DNA from: Asticcacaulis biprosthecium C19
GTDB taxonomy: Bacteria; Pseudomonadota; Alphaproteobacteria; Caulobacterales; Caulobacteraceae
Direction of reading: 5' to 3'
NCBI RefSeq assembly: GCF_000204015.1
Contig: NZ_GL883080.1
Span: 621,282 to 685,281, forward strand
DNA: 64,000 nucleotides
Part shown: in pieces, positions 1 to 9,535 of the stretch
How the letters are laid out: every line of letters starts with the position of its first letter
How positions within the stretch are numbered: the stretch's first letter is position 1
Made by a program: the position numbers and the translations under genes
The notes under the pieces: generated by a model
Databases searched by the model: none
Told to the model about the DNA's origin: nothing
Seen by the model: the letters and a program-made list of their open reading frames with translations, nothing else

Positions 1-679
1 CCCAGGGGATATTGATCGTCGCGTGGAACAGCACAGCGATGAACACGCTATGGCCCGTGTTGGCAAACAACCACACGATGATGACCCTTAGCGCGATTGT
101 GGCAAGACATTGCCAGGCGATCCAGCCGACGTCGTGGCCCATCTGCGCATAAGGGATGACATGCCAAAGCGCCCAGACCGTCCCCAGAATGAGGCTGGTG
201 GTCAACGCGCTCCACCGGGCGCTTAAGCCGGCGAAAGCATATCCCTGCCAACCCAGCTCTTCGCCGACGGCGCCGACGAGAAACATCAGCGCGAACGCCA
301 GAATTTCCAGGATGGAAAAGAGCTGCGCGTCAGGCAGGGCGGCGCCGGAAAGGCGATACACGCCATAGTGCAATAGGAAGACGACCGGCATGATCAGGAG
401 CGCAACGAGAAGCCATTGCACACTGTTGATCCTGTCATAGTCCAGGACACGCGCGAAAAGCGCCCGGGCGCCGGCAAGGCCGCTATCACGGACGACCAGG
501 ATCAGTGCGGCAATCACCGGCATGAACGCCATCAAGGCGGTCAGAGGAAGGAAGCTCGCGATCGGAAGGCGATCGCCGGCTGCACCCAGCACATAGAAGG
601 GAAGCGACAGCAGAAACAGTAGCAAAAAGAAGAGCCATGGAGATCCTGTTGGCTTGCGCGATAATCTATCAGGCGTCAT
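1..679 (-). CDS. CPBP-family intramembrane metalloprotease (partial, runs off the left edge)
   Basis: The reverse strand is open from the ATG at 679 to the window edge, giving 226 codons of a hydrophobic protein with several predicted membrane segments. The CPBP (CAAX protease and bacteriocin-processing) motifs appear in order: GEELGWQGYA (motif 1, paired glutamates), WALWHV (motif 2 histidine) and FHATIN (late HxxxN motif). Family members are membrane-embedded proteases or self-immunity proteins, and their substrates are usually unknown. The C-terminus lies outside the window. The next gene on this strand is about 300 bp away and ends in its own hairpin, so this looks like a separate transcription unit. 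Confidence 0.85.
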   Translation of the reverse strand, partial: MTPDRLSRKPTGSPWLFFLLLFLLSLPFYVLGAAGDRLPIASFLPLTALMAFMPVIAALILVVRDSGLAGARALFARVLDYDRINSVQWLLVALLIMPVVFLLHYGVYRLSGAALPDAQLFSILEILAFALMFLVGAVGEELGWQGYAFAGLSARWSALTTSLILGTVWALWHVIPYAQMGHDVGWIAWQCLATIALRVIIVWLFANTGHSVFIAVLFHATINIPW

Positions 680-942
680 GAGCCATTTTTGCCCATTGCG
701 CATTCGGATCATAGGCTCTGAAGCTCAGTATTGCGCCGCTCGTCGCAATCACCACCAGCACTGTATCGGCAAGAACATCGCCCGTCGCTTGCGACGCGGT
801 CGGCGCGACCACGCGCCAAAAGCTTCCAAACAGGGCAACCCAGCCGGGCTGAAGGGGAATATGAAATTTCGAGCCTCCTGTTGACCTGTTCACCGGTGAT
901 CCGGGAAAACCGGACCACCCAATAGTGCAAGGACAAACGGGC

Positions 943-973
943 TCATTGCGCTGGGTCAATTCCAGCGCAATGA
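943..973 (-). terminator. Hairpin downstream of the BON gene
   Basis: A perfect 12-bp inverted repeat (943-954 with 962-973) encloses a 7-nt loop. It starts 12 nt past the stop codon of the leftward BON gene. There is no long T tract. The rest of the 680-984 gap shows no coding signal I can support. Confidence 0.55.
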
Positions 974-984
974 ACCTTGAGCCA

Positions 985-1632
985 TTACGCGATGACGATT
1001 TTGTTCTCGACGGAGGTCGCACCTTCGGCTGCCCAGGCGACTTCTGACGCCTCCTGCCAATCGCTCCACGTCTCAACGGCACCGGTCAGAGTTACCTTGC
1101 CGCCGTCAGCCTTGACCTTGATGCGCTTGGTGTCGAACCAGGAACGGTCAAGAGCGAAGGCGATGTTTTCAGCAATAGCCGCCGTATTCACCTTCGGCTT
1201 GACCGTCGCCTCGTTAGAAACGCCGATGACACCCATCAAGCGGCGAATGTCCTGTGCCGCGGCTTCCTTCTGGAAATACCACTCGACCTGGCCGCTCAGG
1301 GTAACCCAACCCTTGCTGACCGCAACCTTGATGGCGTCGGTGGGTACGTTGCCATCCCAGGACAGGACGTTGAGGGCTGCCCTGGCGATATCCTCATCAT
1401 CGCGTTTTGCGCTGTTCGCCAGCTTGATCTCGATTTCGTTGGCGATGGCCTTGGCGCCCTTGACGCGACGCACGGCGTGTTCAGCATCGTGCTTTTCGCT
1501 GTAGGACTCCACGTGTCCCGTCAGTGTTACGACACCATCATGAGCTGTGACACCGATATGGGCGCCGTTCACGTTCGGAGTCCAGTTGAGTTCGTCGAGG
1601 ACGTTTTGCTTTAGGTCTGTGTCGTAAGCCAT
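985..1632 (-). CDS. Triple BON-domain protein
   Basis: About 215 residues made of three consecutive BON (bacterial OsmY and nodulation) domains, at roughly residues 2-70, 75-145 and 147-215. Each shows the VxxGxVxLxG strand pattern (for example GVVTLTGHV, GWVTLSGQV, GKVTLTGAV). BON proteins such as OsmY are thought to bind membranes or protect the envelope under osmotic stress. No signal peptide is visible, so a cytoplasmic or membrane-associated place is likely. The ATG at 1632 (protein MAYDTD) is preferred because a GGAA element lies upstream; an in-frame ATG four codons earlier is possible. Likely a stress gene, but nothing in the sequence shows its regulation. Confidence 0.85.
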   Translation of the reverse strand: MAYDTDLKQNVLDELNWTPNVNGAHIGVTAHDGVVTLTGHVESYSEKHDAEHAVRRVKGAKAIANEIEIKLANSAKRDDEDIARAALNVLSWDGNVPTDAIKVAVSKGWVTLSGQVEWYFQKEAAAQDIRRLMGVIGVSNEATVKPKVNTAAIAENIAFALDRSWFDTKRIKVKADGGKVTLTGAVETWSDWQEASEVAWAAEGATSVENKIVIA

Positions 1633-1843
1633 TATTATTTCCAATTCGGGGGTTTGCGCCGATAGGCGCCACGGGACTTGCCGCCGATTTACGTAAGGTT
1701 CCTATGTACAATCCCCTCATCACGGCATCGTGGGTTCAGGCGGCGAAATCTGCCTACCGACCGGGCAACAGACTCCCTACGGCGCCCCGGCCATTCAGGG
1801 ACCATAGACATCGCTTTGGACGGCTGACGATGGCCGGTTCGTC

Positions 1844-2662
1844 TCATGAAATCGCGGTCCAGTCGGTAAGCCGCCCGCGCCAATAGATGAACCGCTGGCC
1901 GTCGATGACCCAATAAACCTCGCCTTGCATGGGGATGGTACGTCCGTCCCTAACCTGATAGTACCAAAATCGTCCGCCCCACGGCCGGTCGACGACCACC
2001 TTGCCTTCCTGCGCAGGGCGAGCGGCCGTACTCATGCTCTCGATCCATCCGTCCTTGTCCAAACGAAGGGTGACCTCGGCACGGTCGGAACCTTTGCCGG
2101 AGGCTACGACGAAGGTTTTGTCATCCACCACACGCCAGTCGATCGCCTTGTTCATGAGGATCGCGTCGGGCGCCCAGGCAATTTCGGCCAAGTATCGCAT
2201 CACTTCGCCGCGAGACACGGCTTGGGAGCCGACGCTGCGCATGACGGGGATTGCGCCCCCCAGGCGCGCCTCAAGTCCGGCCTTGGCTCCGACATGATAG
2301 TCGGCGACCGTCATGCTTCCGAACGGCTCAAACTTAGCGCGCCAGATGAAGTCGGGTGCTGTGAGCGATAGGGCCTGTTGTGCCGTGAATACCATGGGCG
2401 TCTTGCCCGGTGTGCTCCACATTTCACCGGTCTGCCGGATAGAGACGAAGTTGGCTTTGCTGTCTCCGCGCGCGCCGAGGCGAATAGCCAGCGCCAGGAC
2501 CTCGGGTGGCAGGTCATCTCTTGGCCCGGTTCTTGGCTTTGCTGCGCGAACGTCGCGTTCCAGGGCTTCGAAAGACGCGACGAAACGGCTCCGCGTATGG
2601 TGACCCCATAGCAGGGGCACCGCCGCGCTGAGTCCGGCGAAGAGAAGTACTGACTTGATCAT
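1844..2662 (-). CDS. DUF6544/DUF6920-like protein with N-terminal signal anchor
   Basis: A 272-residue protein with a short hydrophobic N-terminus (MIKSVLLFAGLSAAVPLLWG), then a soluble domain. The pattern recalls the DUF6544/DUF6920 group: a QTGEMW segment, an aromatic PDFIWRAKF stretch, a basic RYLAEIAW region and a W/Y-rich C-terminus (FWYYQV, VYWV). The biochemical role of this family is not established. The start at 2662 is chosen because AAGGATC lies just upstream and the signal-like segment begins there; a longer in-frame start exists 14 codons earlier. The next gene upstream on the same strand (Acg-like oxidoreductase) is 97 bp away, so co-transcription is possible. Family assignment is from memory of the motif pattern. 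Confidence 0.6.
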   Translation of the reverse strand: MIKSVLLFAGLSAAVPLLWGHHTRSRFVASFEALERDVRAAKPRTGPRDDLPPEVLALAIRLGARGDSKANFVSIRQTGEMWSTPGKTPMVFTAQQALSLTAPDFIWRAKFEPFGSMTVADYHVGAKAGLEARLGGAIPVMRSVGSQAVSRGEVMRYLAEIAWAPDAILMNKAIDWRVVDDKTFVVASGKGSDRAEVTLRLDKDGWIESMSTAARPAQEGKVVVDRPWGGRFWYYQVRDGRTIPMQGEVYWVIDGQRFIYWRGRLTDWTAIS

Positions 2663-2758
2663 GTGGAAAGATCCTTTTGCCTGTGTCAGGGCGGAAAACC
2701 CCACCTGAAGGCTGCTAAAAGAACGCCCCCCAAAAACAGGTTGCCGAAAATCGACTTT

Positions 2759-3841
2759 TCACACGTGAACGACAATGTCAGCGACGGAACGCCGCAACGA
2801 CATTGGCAACGGCTTTCCATAACCAAATCGCAGGACAAAATCCGTTCGCGCAGCACCAAGGCCCAGCCATTTGGCGAACTCAGTCCGGATCTGAGCGACC
2901 TCTACGGGCTGATTGATGACGGCATATTTCATGCCCAGTGCGGTAGCTTGAAGGGCAAAGCGTTGCACGCTTCGCCCGCCCCGGGTCCAGTGTTCGGGAT
3001 TGGCCTTGGCGCCCGTAAATATCGCCACGCCGGAAGATGACCTGATCTGCTTCGCGTATTTGTCGTTCTCACCTTTTTTGCCGAAGATCACCGGAAACAA
3101 GGCTTCACCCATCCAGGTTGCGATTGCCGGATTGCCGGTGCACCCGCTGAACAGGCCGTCACGCTTTGCCAAGGCTTCGCGCGGATTAAACCGGATCCAG
3201 TCCTTGAGTTCCGCCGTGAACGCCTTGTCGTCCATCTGGAGGCTGTTGCCATGGACAACAAAGTCTCGCACAGAATTCAGTTTTGCCCGTTCGGTCAGGA
3301 TGATCACCCCGACGCCATCGACCTGGGCGGCGGCTTCGACCTGACTGAGGTCAGCGGGCGAAACGGCCGCGCCGGAATATTCGGAACGCGTGCATTGACG
3401 ATGTGGAATCGCGTCAAACAGCACAGACGGGCGCGGCTGCGACGTGGCTAGGTCCATACGGATGCTCCCGCTGTTTTCAGGCAGGAAAGCTATCTCCGCC
3501 TGACGTCCGCGGGCCTCGGCCGCCAGGCTCAGATTTTCGCAGGCGCAGCCCAGGCTTATGTACAGGTGGTGATCTTCGGGATCGACCGCCGGTGTGCGCC
3601 GACTGAAATCCGGCATAATCCTCACCTGGGCTGGCGCCAGCGAAAAGCGCCATGGCTGGGTGTTATGGCCATTGGCCGCCAGAGACGCAAAGCGCACCAA
3701 CTCCAACATATCCGGATGGGGTCCAAGCGATGCGCGAAGGGCCACGGCCAACCGGTCATAGTTCGTCGGCGCGGGGTCGGGCGCGCACGCCGAGACGGCG
3801 CCTGCTGCACCCAGGACGATGGCTTGCCGTCGGGTTGACAT
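2759..3841 (-). CDS. Acg-family FMN-binding oxidoreductase (nitroreductase fold), Tat/lipobox leader
   Basis: A 360-residue nitroreductase-like protein. The N-terminus carries a twin-arginine pair (STRRQAIVLG) followed by a lipobox-like VSAC at residues 16-19, suggesting Tat export and lipid anchoring. The motif NGHNTQPWRF near residue 52 corresponds to the SxxNxQPW FMN-contacting motif of nitroreductases. Acg-type proteins are large, divergent nitroreductases known in mycobacteria, where they may sequester FMN; their electron acceptor is unclear. The C-terminal LRFGYGKPLP motif is also typical of nitroreductase-fold proteins. A secreted lipoprotein form is noteworthy because flavin must be loaded before Tat transport. 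Moderately sure of the family, unsure of the substrate. Confidence 0.75.
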   Translation of the reverse strand: MSTRRQAIVLGAAGAVSACAPDPAPTNYDRLAVALRASLGPHPDMLELVRFASLAANGHNTQPWRFSLAPAQVRIMPDFSRRTPAVDPEDHHLYISLGCACENLSLAAEARGRQAEIAFLPENSGSIRMDLATSQPRPSVLFDAIPHRQCTRSEYSGAAVSPADLSQVEAAAQVDGVGVIILTERAKLNSVRDFVVHGNSLQMDDKAFTAELKDWIRFNPREALAKRDGLFSGCTGNPAIATWMGEALFPVIFGKKGENDKYAKQIRSSSGVAIFTGAKANPEHWTRGGRSVQRFALQATALGMKYAVINQPVEVAQIRTEFAKWLGLGAARTDFVLRFGYGKPLPMSLRRSVADIVVHV

Positions 3842-4205
3842 GGATTCGGCTTTCTCGAAAATCGCCGGAAAATGGAGATCGTTTCGTCGCAGCCTGCGAC
3901 GGGTCAGTTAAGCAAGCTGACCCTCAGGGGTGCCGCAGCCACCCTATGCCAAATACGAGTAAGGGAAACATGCTGTTCTCAGCCCACATGAGCTTTCGTT
4001 GGCCTTTATTTTTTCACTCCACTCAGCGCTCAACGCCACGGGACCTGTTCAATCCTGCTTGTCCACGCCAATTAACGCTTGCCCATATCCCTCCAAGAAA
4101 ATACCGGTCACGCCCGGTCCAACCTTTGCAAGATCAAGGCAAGGGAGCCCCAAGAAACCTTCTTCGACCCCTTGACCCCGATCTTGAAAAGGTTAAGAGC
4201 CAAGC
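3842..4205. other. Divergent intergenic region before metG
   Basis: A 364-bp spacer between the leftward Acg-like gene and rightward metG. I see no convincing ORF or RNA gene. It must hold both promoters, but no -35/-10 pair stands out. Confidence 0.5.
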
Positions 4206-5921
4206 ATGTCCCGCATCCTCATCACCTCCGCGCTCCCCTATATCAACGGCATCAAGCACCTCGGCAACCTGGCCGGCTCGATGTTACCGGCCGACGTCTA
4301 TGCCCGGTTCATGCGCGCCCGCGGTCATGAGGTGCTCTATATCTGCGCGACCGACGAACACGGCACCCCCGCCGAACTCGCCGCCGCCAAGGCCGGTCAG
4401 GATGTCCGCACCTATTGCGACGAACAGCACCTGATCCAGAAGAGCGCCGGCGAATCCTTCGGCCTGTCCTATGACTGGTTCGGCCGCTCGTCCTCGCCGC
4501 AGAACCGCCAACTGACCCAGATGTTCTGCGAGGCTCTGGACCGCAACGGCCTGATCGAAGAGCGCGTCGACAAGATGGTCTTTTCCATCGACGACGGCCG
4601 CTTCCTGCCCGACCGTTATGTCGAAGGCACCTGTCCCCACTGCGGCTACGAAAAAGCCCGCGGCGATCAGTGCGACAATTGCGGCCGTCTCCTCGACCCG
4701 ACCGACCTGAAAAACCCCTATTCCGCCGTCTCGGGTTCGACCAATCTGGAGGTGCGCGACACCCGTCACCTCTACCTGCTGCAAACCAAGGTCGAAGACC
4801 GCCTGCGCGCCTGGATCGCCAGCCACGACAACTGGCCACACCTGGCCAAGTCCATCGCCAACAAACACCTCGACGAGGGCCTGATCGACCGCGGCATCAC
4901 CCGCGACCTCGCCTGGGGCGTGCCGGTGACCAAGGACGGTCAGCCCCGTCCAGGCTTCGAAAACAAGGTCTTCTACGTCTGGTTCGACGCGCCGATCGAA
5001 TACATTGCCGCCACGCGCGAATTCTTCGACGCCAAGGGTAAACCCGATGGCTGGCAAACCTGGTGGCGCCTGGATCAGGGCGCCGAGGACGTGTCCTATG
5101 TCGAATTCATGGGCAAGGACAACGTCGCCTTCCACACGGTCAGCTTCCCGGCCACCATCCTCGGCTCGGGCGAGCCGTGGAAGATGGTCGACACGCTGAA
5201 GGCCTTCAACTGGCTTAACTGGTATGGCGGCAAGTTCTCGACCTCGATGAACCGCGGCGTCTTTATGGATCAGGCCCTGGAGCTTCTGCCGGCCGACTAT
5301 TGGCGCTGGTACCTCATTGCCAATTCGCCGGAAAGCTCGGACAGTTCTTTCACCTGGGAGCAATTCCAGGCGACGATCAACAAGGACCTCAACGACGTCC
5401 TGGGCAATTTTGTCAACCGCATCACCAAGTTCACCGAAGGCAAGCTGGGTGGTGGGGTGCCAGAAGGCGGCGAGGCCGGCCCGATCGAGGAAAAGCTCTA
5501 CGGCGACGTCGCCGAACAACTCGCCGAAGCCACCGAAGCCTTAGAAACCATGGAGATGCGCAAGGCTGCCCAGGCCGTCCGCCGCATCTGGGTGCTGGGC
5601 AACGAGTACCTTCAGGAAGCCGCTCCGTGGACGGCGATCAAGACCGACCCGGCCCGCGCCGGCGTCATCGTTCGTCACGCCCTGAACCTGGTCCGCCTCA
5701 ACGCTGTCCTGGCCCAGCCCTTCATGCCGTTCTCGGCGGAAAAGATCGCTGCCACCGTCGGCGCCAGCCTGCCTCTGGCCTGGCCATCGACCGACATCCG
5801 TGCCGAACTGGACAAGCTGGTAACCGGCCAAACGGTGGCCGCCGGTGAAATCCTGTTCAGCAAGGTTGAAGACGAAAAGGTCGCAGAATGGACGCAACGG
5901 TTCGGCGGCGCGGACGCTTGA
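4206..5921 (+). CDS. metG: Methionyl-tRNA synthetase
   Basis: A 571-residue class I aminoacyl-tRNA synthetase that charges tRNA-Met in the cytoplasm. The N-terminus reads [17 protein letters not shown], the MetG version of the HIGH motif. A zinc knuckle follows at C143, C146, C156 and C159 (CPHC...CDNC). The catalytic KMSKS loop is KFSTS at residues 343-347. The anticodon-binding helical domain occupies the C-terminal third. There is no C-terminal tRNA-binding (Trbp111-like) domain, which fits the shorter MetG form. The stop codon lies only 4 bp from the convergent stop of the dienelactone hydrolase gene. Confidence 0.97.
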   Translation: MSRILITSALPYINGIKHLGNLAGSMLPADVYARFMRARGHEVLYICATDEHGTPAELAAAKAGQDVRTYCDEQHLIQKSAGESFGLSYDWFGRSSSPQNRQLTQMFCEALDRNGLIEERVDKMVFSIDDGRFLPDRYVEGTCPHCGYEKARGDQCDNCGRLLDPTDLKNPYSAVSGSTNLEVRDTRHLYLLQTKVEDRLRAWIASHDNWPHLAKSIANKHLDEGLIDRGITRDLAWGVPVTKDGQPRPGFENKVFYVWFDAPIEYIAATREFFDAKGKPDGWQTWWRLDQGAEDVSYVEFMGKDNVAFHTVSFPATILGSGEPWKMVDTLKAFNWLNWYGGKFSTSMNRGVFMDQALELLPADYWRWYLIANSPESSDSSFTWEQFQATINKDLNDVLGNFVNRITKFTEGKLGGGVPEGGEAGPIEEKLYGDVAEQLAEATEALETMEMRKAAQAVRRIWVLGNEYLQEAAPWTAIKTDPARAGVIVRHALNLVRLNAVLAQPFMPFSAEKIAATVGASLPLAWPSTDIRAELDKLVTGQTVAAGEILFSKVEDEKVAEWTQRFGGADA

Positions 5922-5925
5922 GCGG

Positions 5926-6792
5926 TCACACCAGGTACTTTTTGAACCACGCGACGGTGCGCCCCCAGGCCAAATCGGCCGCTGCCTTGTTGTAGCGCGC
6001 TTCCGACGTGTCGTTGTTGAAGGCGTGCTGGGCACCTTCATACATCTGGACATCGAAGGTCTTGCCGGCTGCGGTCAGGGCCGCGCGATAGGCTTCGATA
6101 CCGACATTGATCCGCTCGTCCTGACCGGCATAGTGAAGCAGCATGGCCGCCTTGATGCCCGGTACGTCTTCCAAGGGCGCCTGCGACCCATAATATGCCA
6201 CCCCGGCTTTCAACTTCGGCGATTTGGTGGCCAGCCGGTTGACCAGCCCGCCGCCCCAGCAGAAGCCGACCGCGCCGGTCGCCTGGCGCGCAAAACCCTG
6301 GCTCTCCAGCCATTCCAGGCTGGCCTCGGCATTGGCGACATTCTGAGCCGGATCCAACTGACCGATCAGGGTACGCGCCTCGTCCTCATTGGCCGGCGTT
6401 CCACCCTTGGGCGACAGAAAGTCAGGGGCAAGAGCCACAAAGCCTTCCAAAGCGATCCGGCGGGCGACATCCTTAGTATGGGCGTTCAGGCCGCGGTTTT
6501 CATGGATGACGATAACGCCGGGCAGGGCCGCCGAAATCGTCGCCGGCCGTGCAAGATAGCCCTTCATCGCACCGTAGGTGACATCCGTCCCGATGATACG
6601 GGCGTCGTTTTCAGGCACGATGGCCGCCCTGGCCGGGCTGGCCGCCAGGAGGGGGGCTACGGCGGCGGCCGTGGCCGCGGAACCGCATAAGGCCGTCAAT
6701 CGCTCCATGAAGGCCCGCCGGTCAGGACTGCGGTGCGTGAAATCGTCATAGGCGTCGATCATCGCCTGTGTGATGGCGGGCTTATCGGACAT
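5926..6792 (-). CDS. Dienelactone hydrolase family protein with leader region
   Basis: A 288-residue alpha/beta hydrolase of the DLH family. The nucleophile is a cysteine in GFCWGGG (C178), with D225 (GQDERI) and H256 (GAQHAF) completing the triad expected for dienelactone or carboxymethylenebutenolide hydrolases. Residues 24-57 carry an arginine pair and an Ala-rich hydrophobic stretch ending ASPARA, which looks like a Tat-type export signal set back from the N-terminus. The true substrate is not evident: no chlorocatechol-pathway genes adjoin it, and many DLH homologues are general esterases. It converges on metG with almost no spacer. Confidence 0.85.
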   Translation of the reverse strand: MSDKPAITQAMIDAYDDFTHRSPDRRAFMERLTALCGSAATAAAVAPLLAASPARAAIVPENDARIIGTDVTYGAMKGYLARPATISAALPGVIVIHENRGLNAHTKDVARRIALEGFVALAPDFLSPKGGTPANEDEARTLIGQLDPAQNVANAEASLEWLESQGFARQATGAVGFCWGGGLVNRLATKSPKLKAGVAYYGSQAPLEDVPGIKAAMLLHYAGQDERINVGIEAYRAALTAAGKTFDVQMYEGAQHAFNNDTSEARYNKAAADLAWGRTVAWFKKYLV

Positions 6793-6927
6793 GGGGCACC
6801 TCGTGCAATGGGTACGACTTCAACGCGGCAGCCACCCGTGACCGTCGCTCGATTCTGTCGCAATCGTAAGTTTACGCGCCGATCCCCCTATGCTTAGCTC
6901 TCGGCTCCATTTCCAAGGGAGGTTTTC

Positions 6928-7326
6928 ATGTCCATCGCTCAAACACTTTTCAGCGCCCAGGGGCGCATCCGCCGCCGCGATTACTGGTTGTGGAGCATCG
7001 GTATCAGCCTGGTGTTCGGGGTAGGCATTGGTGTGTTCGGCGGAGCTACAGGCGCTTTCGGCGCGATGGAGAAGGGCGAGTTTCCGGCCCTCTTTGGGTT
7101 GGTCTATGCTGCCTGCGTGATCGTCCTGACGTGGATCAGTGTCTGTCTTATCGCTAAACGTTGGCACGACCGCGACAAATCGGGCTGGATGTATCTCATC
7201 CTGTTCATTCCCCTCATCGGGGGCCTGTGGACCCTGATCGAATGTGGCTTCCTGGACGGGACGCAAGGCCCGAATCGTTATGGTCCGTCCCCAAAGGGCA
7301 TCAATAATCAGCCCGGCGTCTTCTGA
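6928..7326 (+). CDS. DUF805 membrane protein (copy 1 of 3)
   Basis: A 132-residue integral membrane protein of the DUF805 family. It opens with the FSAQGRIRRRDYW motif, has several hydrophobic helices, carries the KRWHDRDKSGW signature in a cytoplasmic loop and ends GTQGPNRYGPSP. The function of DUF805 proteins is unknown. It is the first of three adjacent paralogues on the same strand. The GGAGG sequence just upstream of the ATG (GGGAGGTTTTCATG) is a strong ribosome-binding site. Spacers of 125 and 178 bp separate the copies, so each may have its own promoter. Confidence 0.9.
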   Translation: MSIAQTLFSAQGRIRRRDYWLWSIGISLVFGVGIGVFGGATGAFGAMEKGEFPALFGLVYAACVIVLTWISVCLIAKRWHDRDKSGWMYLILFIPLIGGLWTLIECGFLDGTQGPNRYGPSPKGINNQPGVF

Positions 7327-7451
7327 CCACGGGCGATCGTCCCCGACTTCGCCGTATCGCGATTTTGGGATGTACGCTGTTTGAGGCGCAATGTTTGCGA
7401 ATCCTGGCGGATGTGTCAGTTTTTGCTGGCTGTTTAAATTAGGGGGCTTTC

Positions 7452-7820
7452 ATGAGCTGGCAACAGATGCTTTTCAGCGCCAATGGGCGCATTGGACGTG
7501 GGGAATACTGGATCTGGGGAACCTTGACCCTGTTCGGCTGCCTGGCCCTCCTGGGGGCTATTTTCTTTGGCCTCGACGCGTCGGGGCAGATCGAACCGGG
7601 GCAGTCAAGTCCCGCCGTTCTGCTCATCTTTTTGCCGGTTCCATTGTACTTCTGGATGAATGTCTGCCTCGTCGTAAAACGTTGGCACGATCGCGGCAAC
7701 ACAGGGTGGATGTACCTGGTACGCTTTATCCCGTTTATTGGCTTCTTCTGGACCTTGTTCGCCTGCGGCTTCGGCGACGGGATGCGCGGGCCGAACCAAT
7801 ACGGCAACGCGCCGCGTTAA
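7452..7820 (+). CDS. DUF805 membrane protein (copy 2 of 3)
   Basis: A 122-residue DUF805 protein with the conserved start (FSANGRIGRGEYW), the KRWHDRGNTGW loop and a terminal MRGPNQYGN motif. Hydrophobic helices flank the loop. It is clearly paralogous to its two neighbours but shorter in the central region. It is followed by its own strong hairpin at 7848-7873, so it is probably transcribed separately from copy 3. Function unknown. Confidence 0.9.
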   Translation: MSWQQMLFSANGRIGRGEYWIWGTLTLFGCLALLGAIFFGLDASGQIEPGQSSPAVLLIFLPVPLYFWMNVCLVVKRWHDRGNTGWMYLVRFIPFIGFFWTLFACGFGDGMRGPNQYGNAPR

Positions 7821-7847
7821 GTCGTAACCGCCATCAAGTGGTTTTTG

Positions 7848-7873
7848 TCCCGGCGGTCTGCGCACCGCCGGGA
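7848..7873 (+). terminator. Hairpin after DUF805 copy 2
   Basis: A perfect 10-bp stem (7848-7857 with 7864-7873) and 6-nt loop start 27 nt after the stop codon, followed by a short T-rich stretch (TTCTTGT). Rho-independent-like. Confidence 0.6.
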
Positions 7874-7998
7874 TTCTTGTGTCGGCGCGGCGATCACGGC
7901 ACAGTGTAGTTCGCGCCATTCGGGAAAATGTCGCCTTGTGATAGTATGTCTCCATAAGGACGAGTCGCTGAAGGCTCGCCGATATCAGGGAGGCAACC

Positions 7999-8448
7999 AT
8001 GCGTATCACCGATGTTCTGCTCAGCCCCAATGGCCGCATCACCCGTCTTGGTTTCTGGGGCGCGTGGCTGGCCATGCTCTTTATTGCCGTCGTCTCGGCC
8101 GTCGGCCTGACCACCCTGGCCGAGTTCAGTGCCCAAAAAGGTGGTTTTCAGCCCCCGGTCCTCGGCGAAGGCGATGTCGGCCGGTTTGCCTGGATCGGCC
8201 TGATCCTGGCCGTACCCGTCGCCTGGATGGCCTTCTGCGTCCTGGTCAAGCGCTGGCACGACCGCGGCCGGTCGGGCTGGTGGCTTCTGGCCGCCCTGGT
8301 GCCGGTTATCGGCCAAGTTTGGGCGCTGGTCGAATGCGGTTTCCTCGAAGGCAGCCGCAGCGGCAACAAGTACGGTCCGTCACCGTCGCGCGGCCGCTAC
8401 GACCACGCCCTGCATTTCGGTGATGAAATCCCCGAGGATATGGCCTGA
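7999..8448 (+). CDS. DUF805 membrane protein (copy 3 of 3)
   Basis: A 149-residue DUF805 protein. It has the LSPNGRITRLGFW opening, the KRWHDRGRSGW signature and GSRSGNKYGPSP near the end. Compared with copies 1 and 2 it has a longer periplasmic loop after the first hydrophobic segment (around residues 45-60) and an acidic C-terminal tail. A GGGAGG element lies just upstream of the ATG. It converges on rlmB with about 34 bp between the stops. Confidence 0.9.
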   Translation: MRITDVLLSPNGRITRLGFWGAWLAMLFIAVVSAVGLTTLAEFSAQKGGFQPPVLGEGDVGRFAWIGLILAVPVAWMAFCVLVKRWHDRGRSGWWLLAALVPVIGQVWALVECGFLEGSRSGNKYGPSPSRGRYDHALHFGDEIPEDMA

Positions 8449-8482
8449 TACCAACCGCGCCGATACGTCTGGCTGTCCATAG

Positions 8483-9376
8483 TCAAGGCGTGCGAGCCAG
8501 GGCTTCGTAGAGGGAAATCGAGGCGGCATGGCTGACATTGAGGCTTTCAAACCCGCCGGGCATAGGGATGCGCGCCAAGTGGTCGCAATGTTCGGCCACA
8601 AGGCGGCGCAGACCTTCGCCTTCGGAGCCCAGCACCAGGACAAGCTTCTTCAAGGATATCCCCCATCCCTGTTGCGCCAGGAGGGTGTGCAGGTTGAACT
8701 CGCCTTCGCCGGCCAGGCCAACACTGACATAGCCGTTCTCGCCCAACAGTTCCAGAGAACGGGAAAGATTGGTCACGCGCGCGAACGGCACCCGGTCGGC
8801 CGCACCGGCGGCGGTCTTGGCCAGCACCCCCTGCAGCGGCGGTGAGTGACGGTCCTGCATGACCAGGCCCTGGACGCCGAAAGCGGCAGCGGAACGGAAG
8901 ATGGCGCCGATATTCTGCGGGTCCGTGACCTGATCCAGCATCAGGATGACGCCATCGCCACCCTCCATGATCGATTCGAGACCAACGCCTTCCAGCACAG
9001 GCCCATGGAGGGCGATTCCCTGATGCACGGCGCCCTGGGGCAGCATGCGAGCAATATCGGGCATCATCAGGGTCGACACGCGTAGTCCGGAGCGATTCAG
9101 CAGGGCAGGGGCGATGGTTTTGGTGCGTTCTTCGCTCAGGTACAGCTTCAGGGGGCCTTGCCGGTTCACATTTTTGAGCGCGGCTTCGACGGCGTGCACA
9201 CCCCACAGCCAGCCGTCATCATTGACCTTAGATTTTTGAAAAGACTGAGGTTTTGGCGCGTTTTCGGCCTGGCGGGGGCGTTGCTGTTCGGGCGCGTGCG
9301 GCCGTCCGGCGTTTTTTTCTGGCCGGTTTTTACCTTTCGGGCGTTTCGAGTCGTTGCGTTCGCGATTTGATGACAC
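8483..9376 (-). CDS. rlmB: 23S rRNA (guanosine-2'-O-)-methyltransferase RlmB
   Basis: A 297-residue SpoU/TrmH-family methyltransferase; RlmB 2'-O-methylates G2251 in the peptidyl-transferase P loop of 23S rRNA. A basic, disordered N-terminal extension of about 50 residues precedes the substrate-binding domain (WGVHAVEAAL). The three SpoU motifs follow: LDQVTDPQNIGAIFRSA, LVLGSEGEGLRRL and IPMPGGFESLNVSHAASI, which form the AdoMet knot. The basic tail is longer than in E. coli RlmB, as is common in alphaproteobacteria. It sits just upstream of, and opposite in orientation to, the tRNA-Tyr and tRNA-Gly genes. Confidence 0.93.
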   Translation of the reverse strand: MSSNRERNDSKRPKGKNRPEKNAGRPHAPEQQRPRQAENAPKPQSFQKSKVNDDGWLWGVHAVEAALKNVNRQGPLKLYLSEERTKTIAPALLNRSGLRVSTLMMPDIARMLPQGAVHQGIALHGPVLEGVGLESIMEGGDGVILMLDQVTDPQNIGAIFRSAAAFGVQGLVMQDRHSPPLQGVLAKTAAGAADRVPFARVTNLSRSLELLGENGYVSVGLAGEGEFNLHTLLAQQGWGISLKKLVLVLGSEGEGLRRLVAEHCDHLARIPMPGGFESLNVSHAASISLYEALARTP

Positions 9377-9535
9377 TATAAGACGCGCTCCGATTTGAGG
9401 CCTGATGAGGAAGGTTTTTGATCTGGCTTGGTCTTTACGAGGCTAAAGTCTGTGAATCAAAAAGTTTTTTTCATTTTTAGGCTTGAGCTTTTCATCAGGT
9501 TCGAGTTTAAGGCGTCCGGTTCTTTGTGAGTGCAT

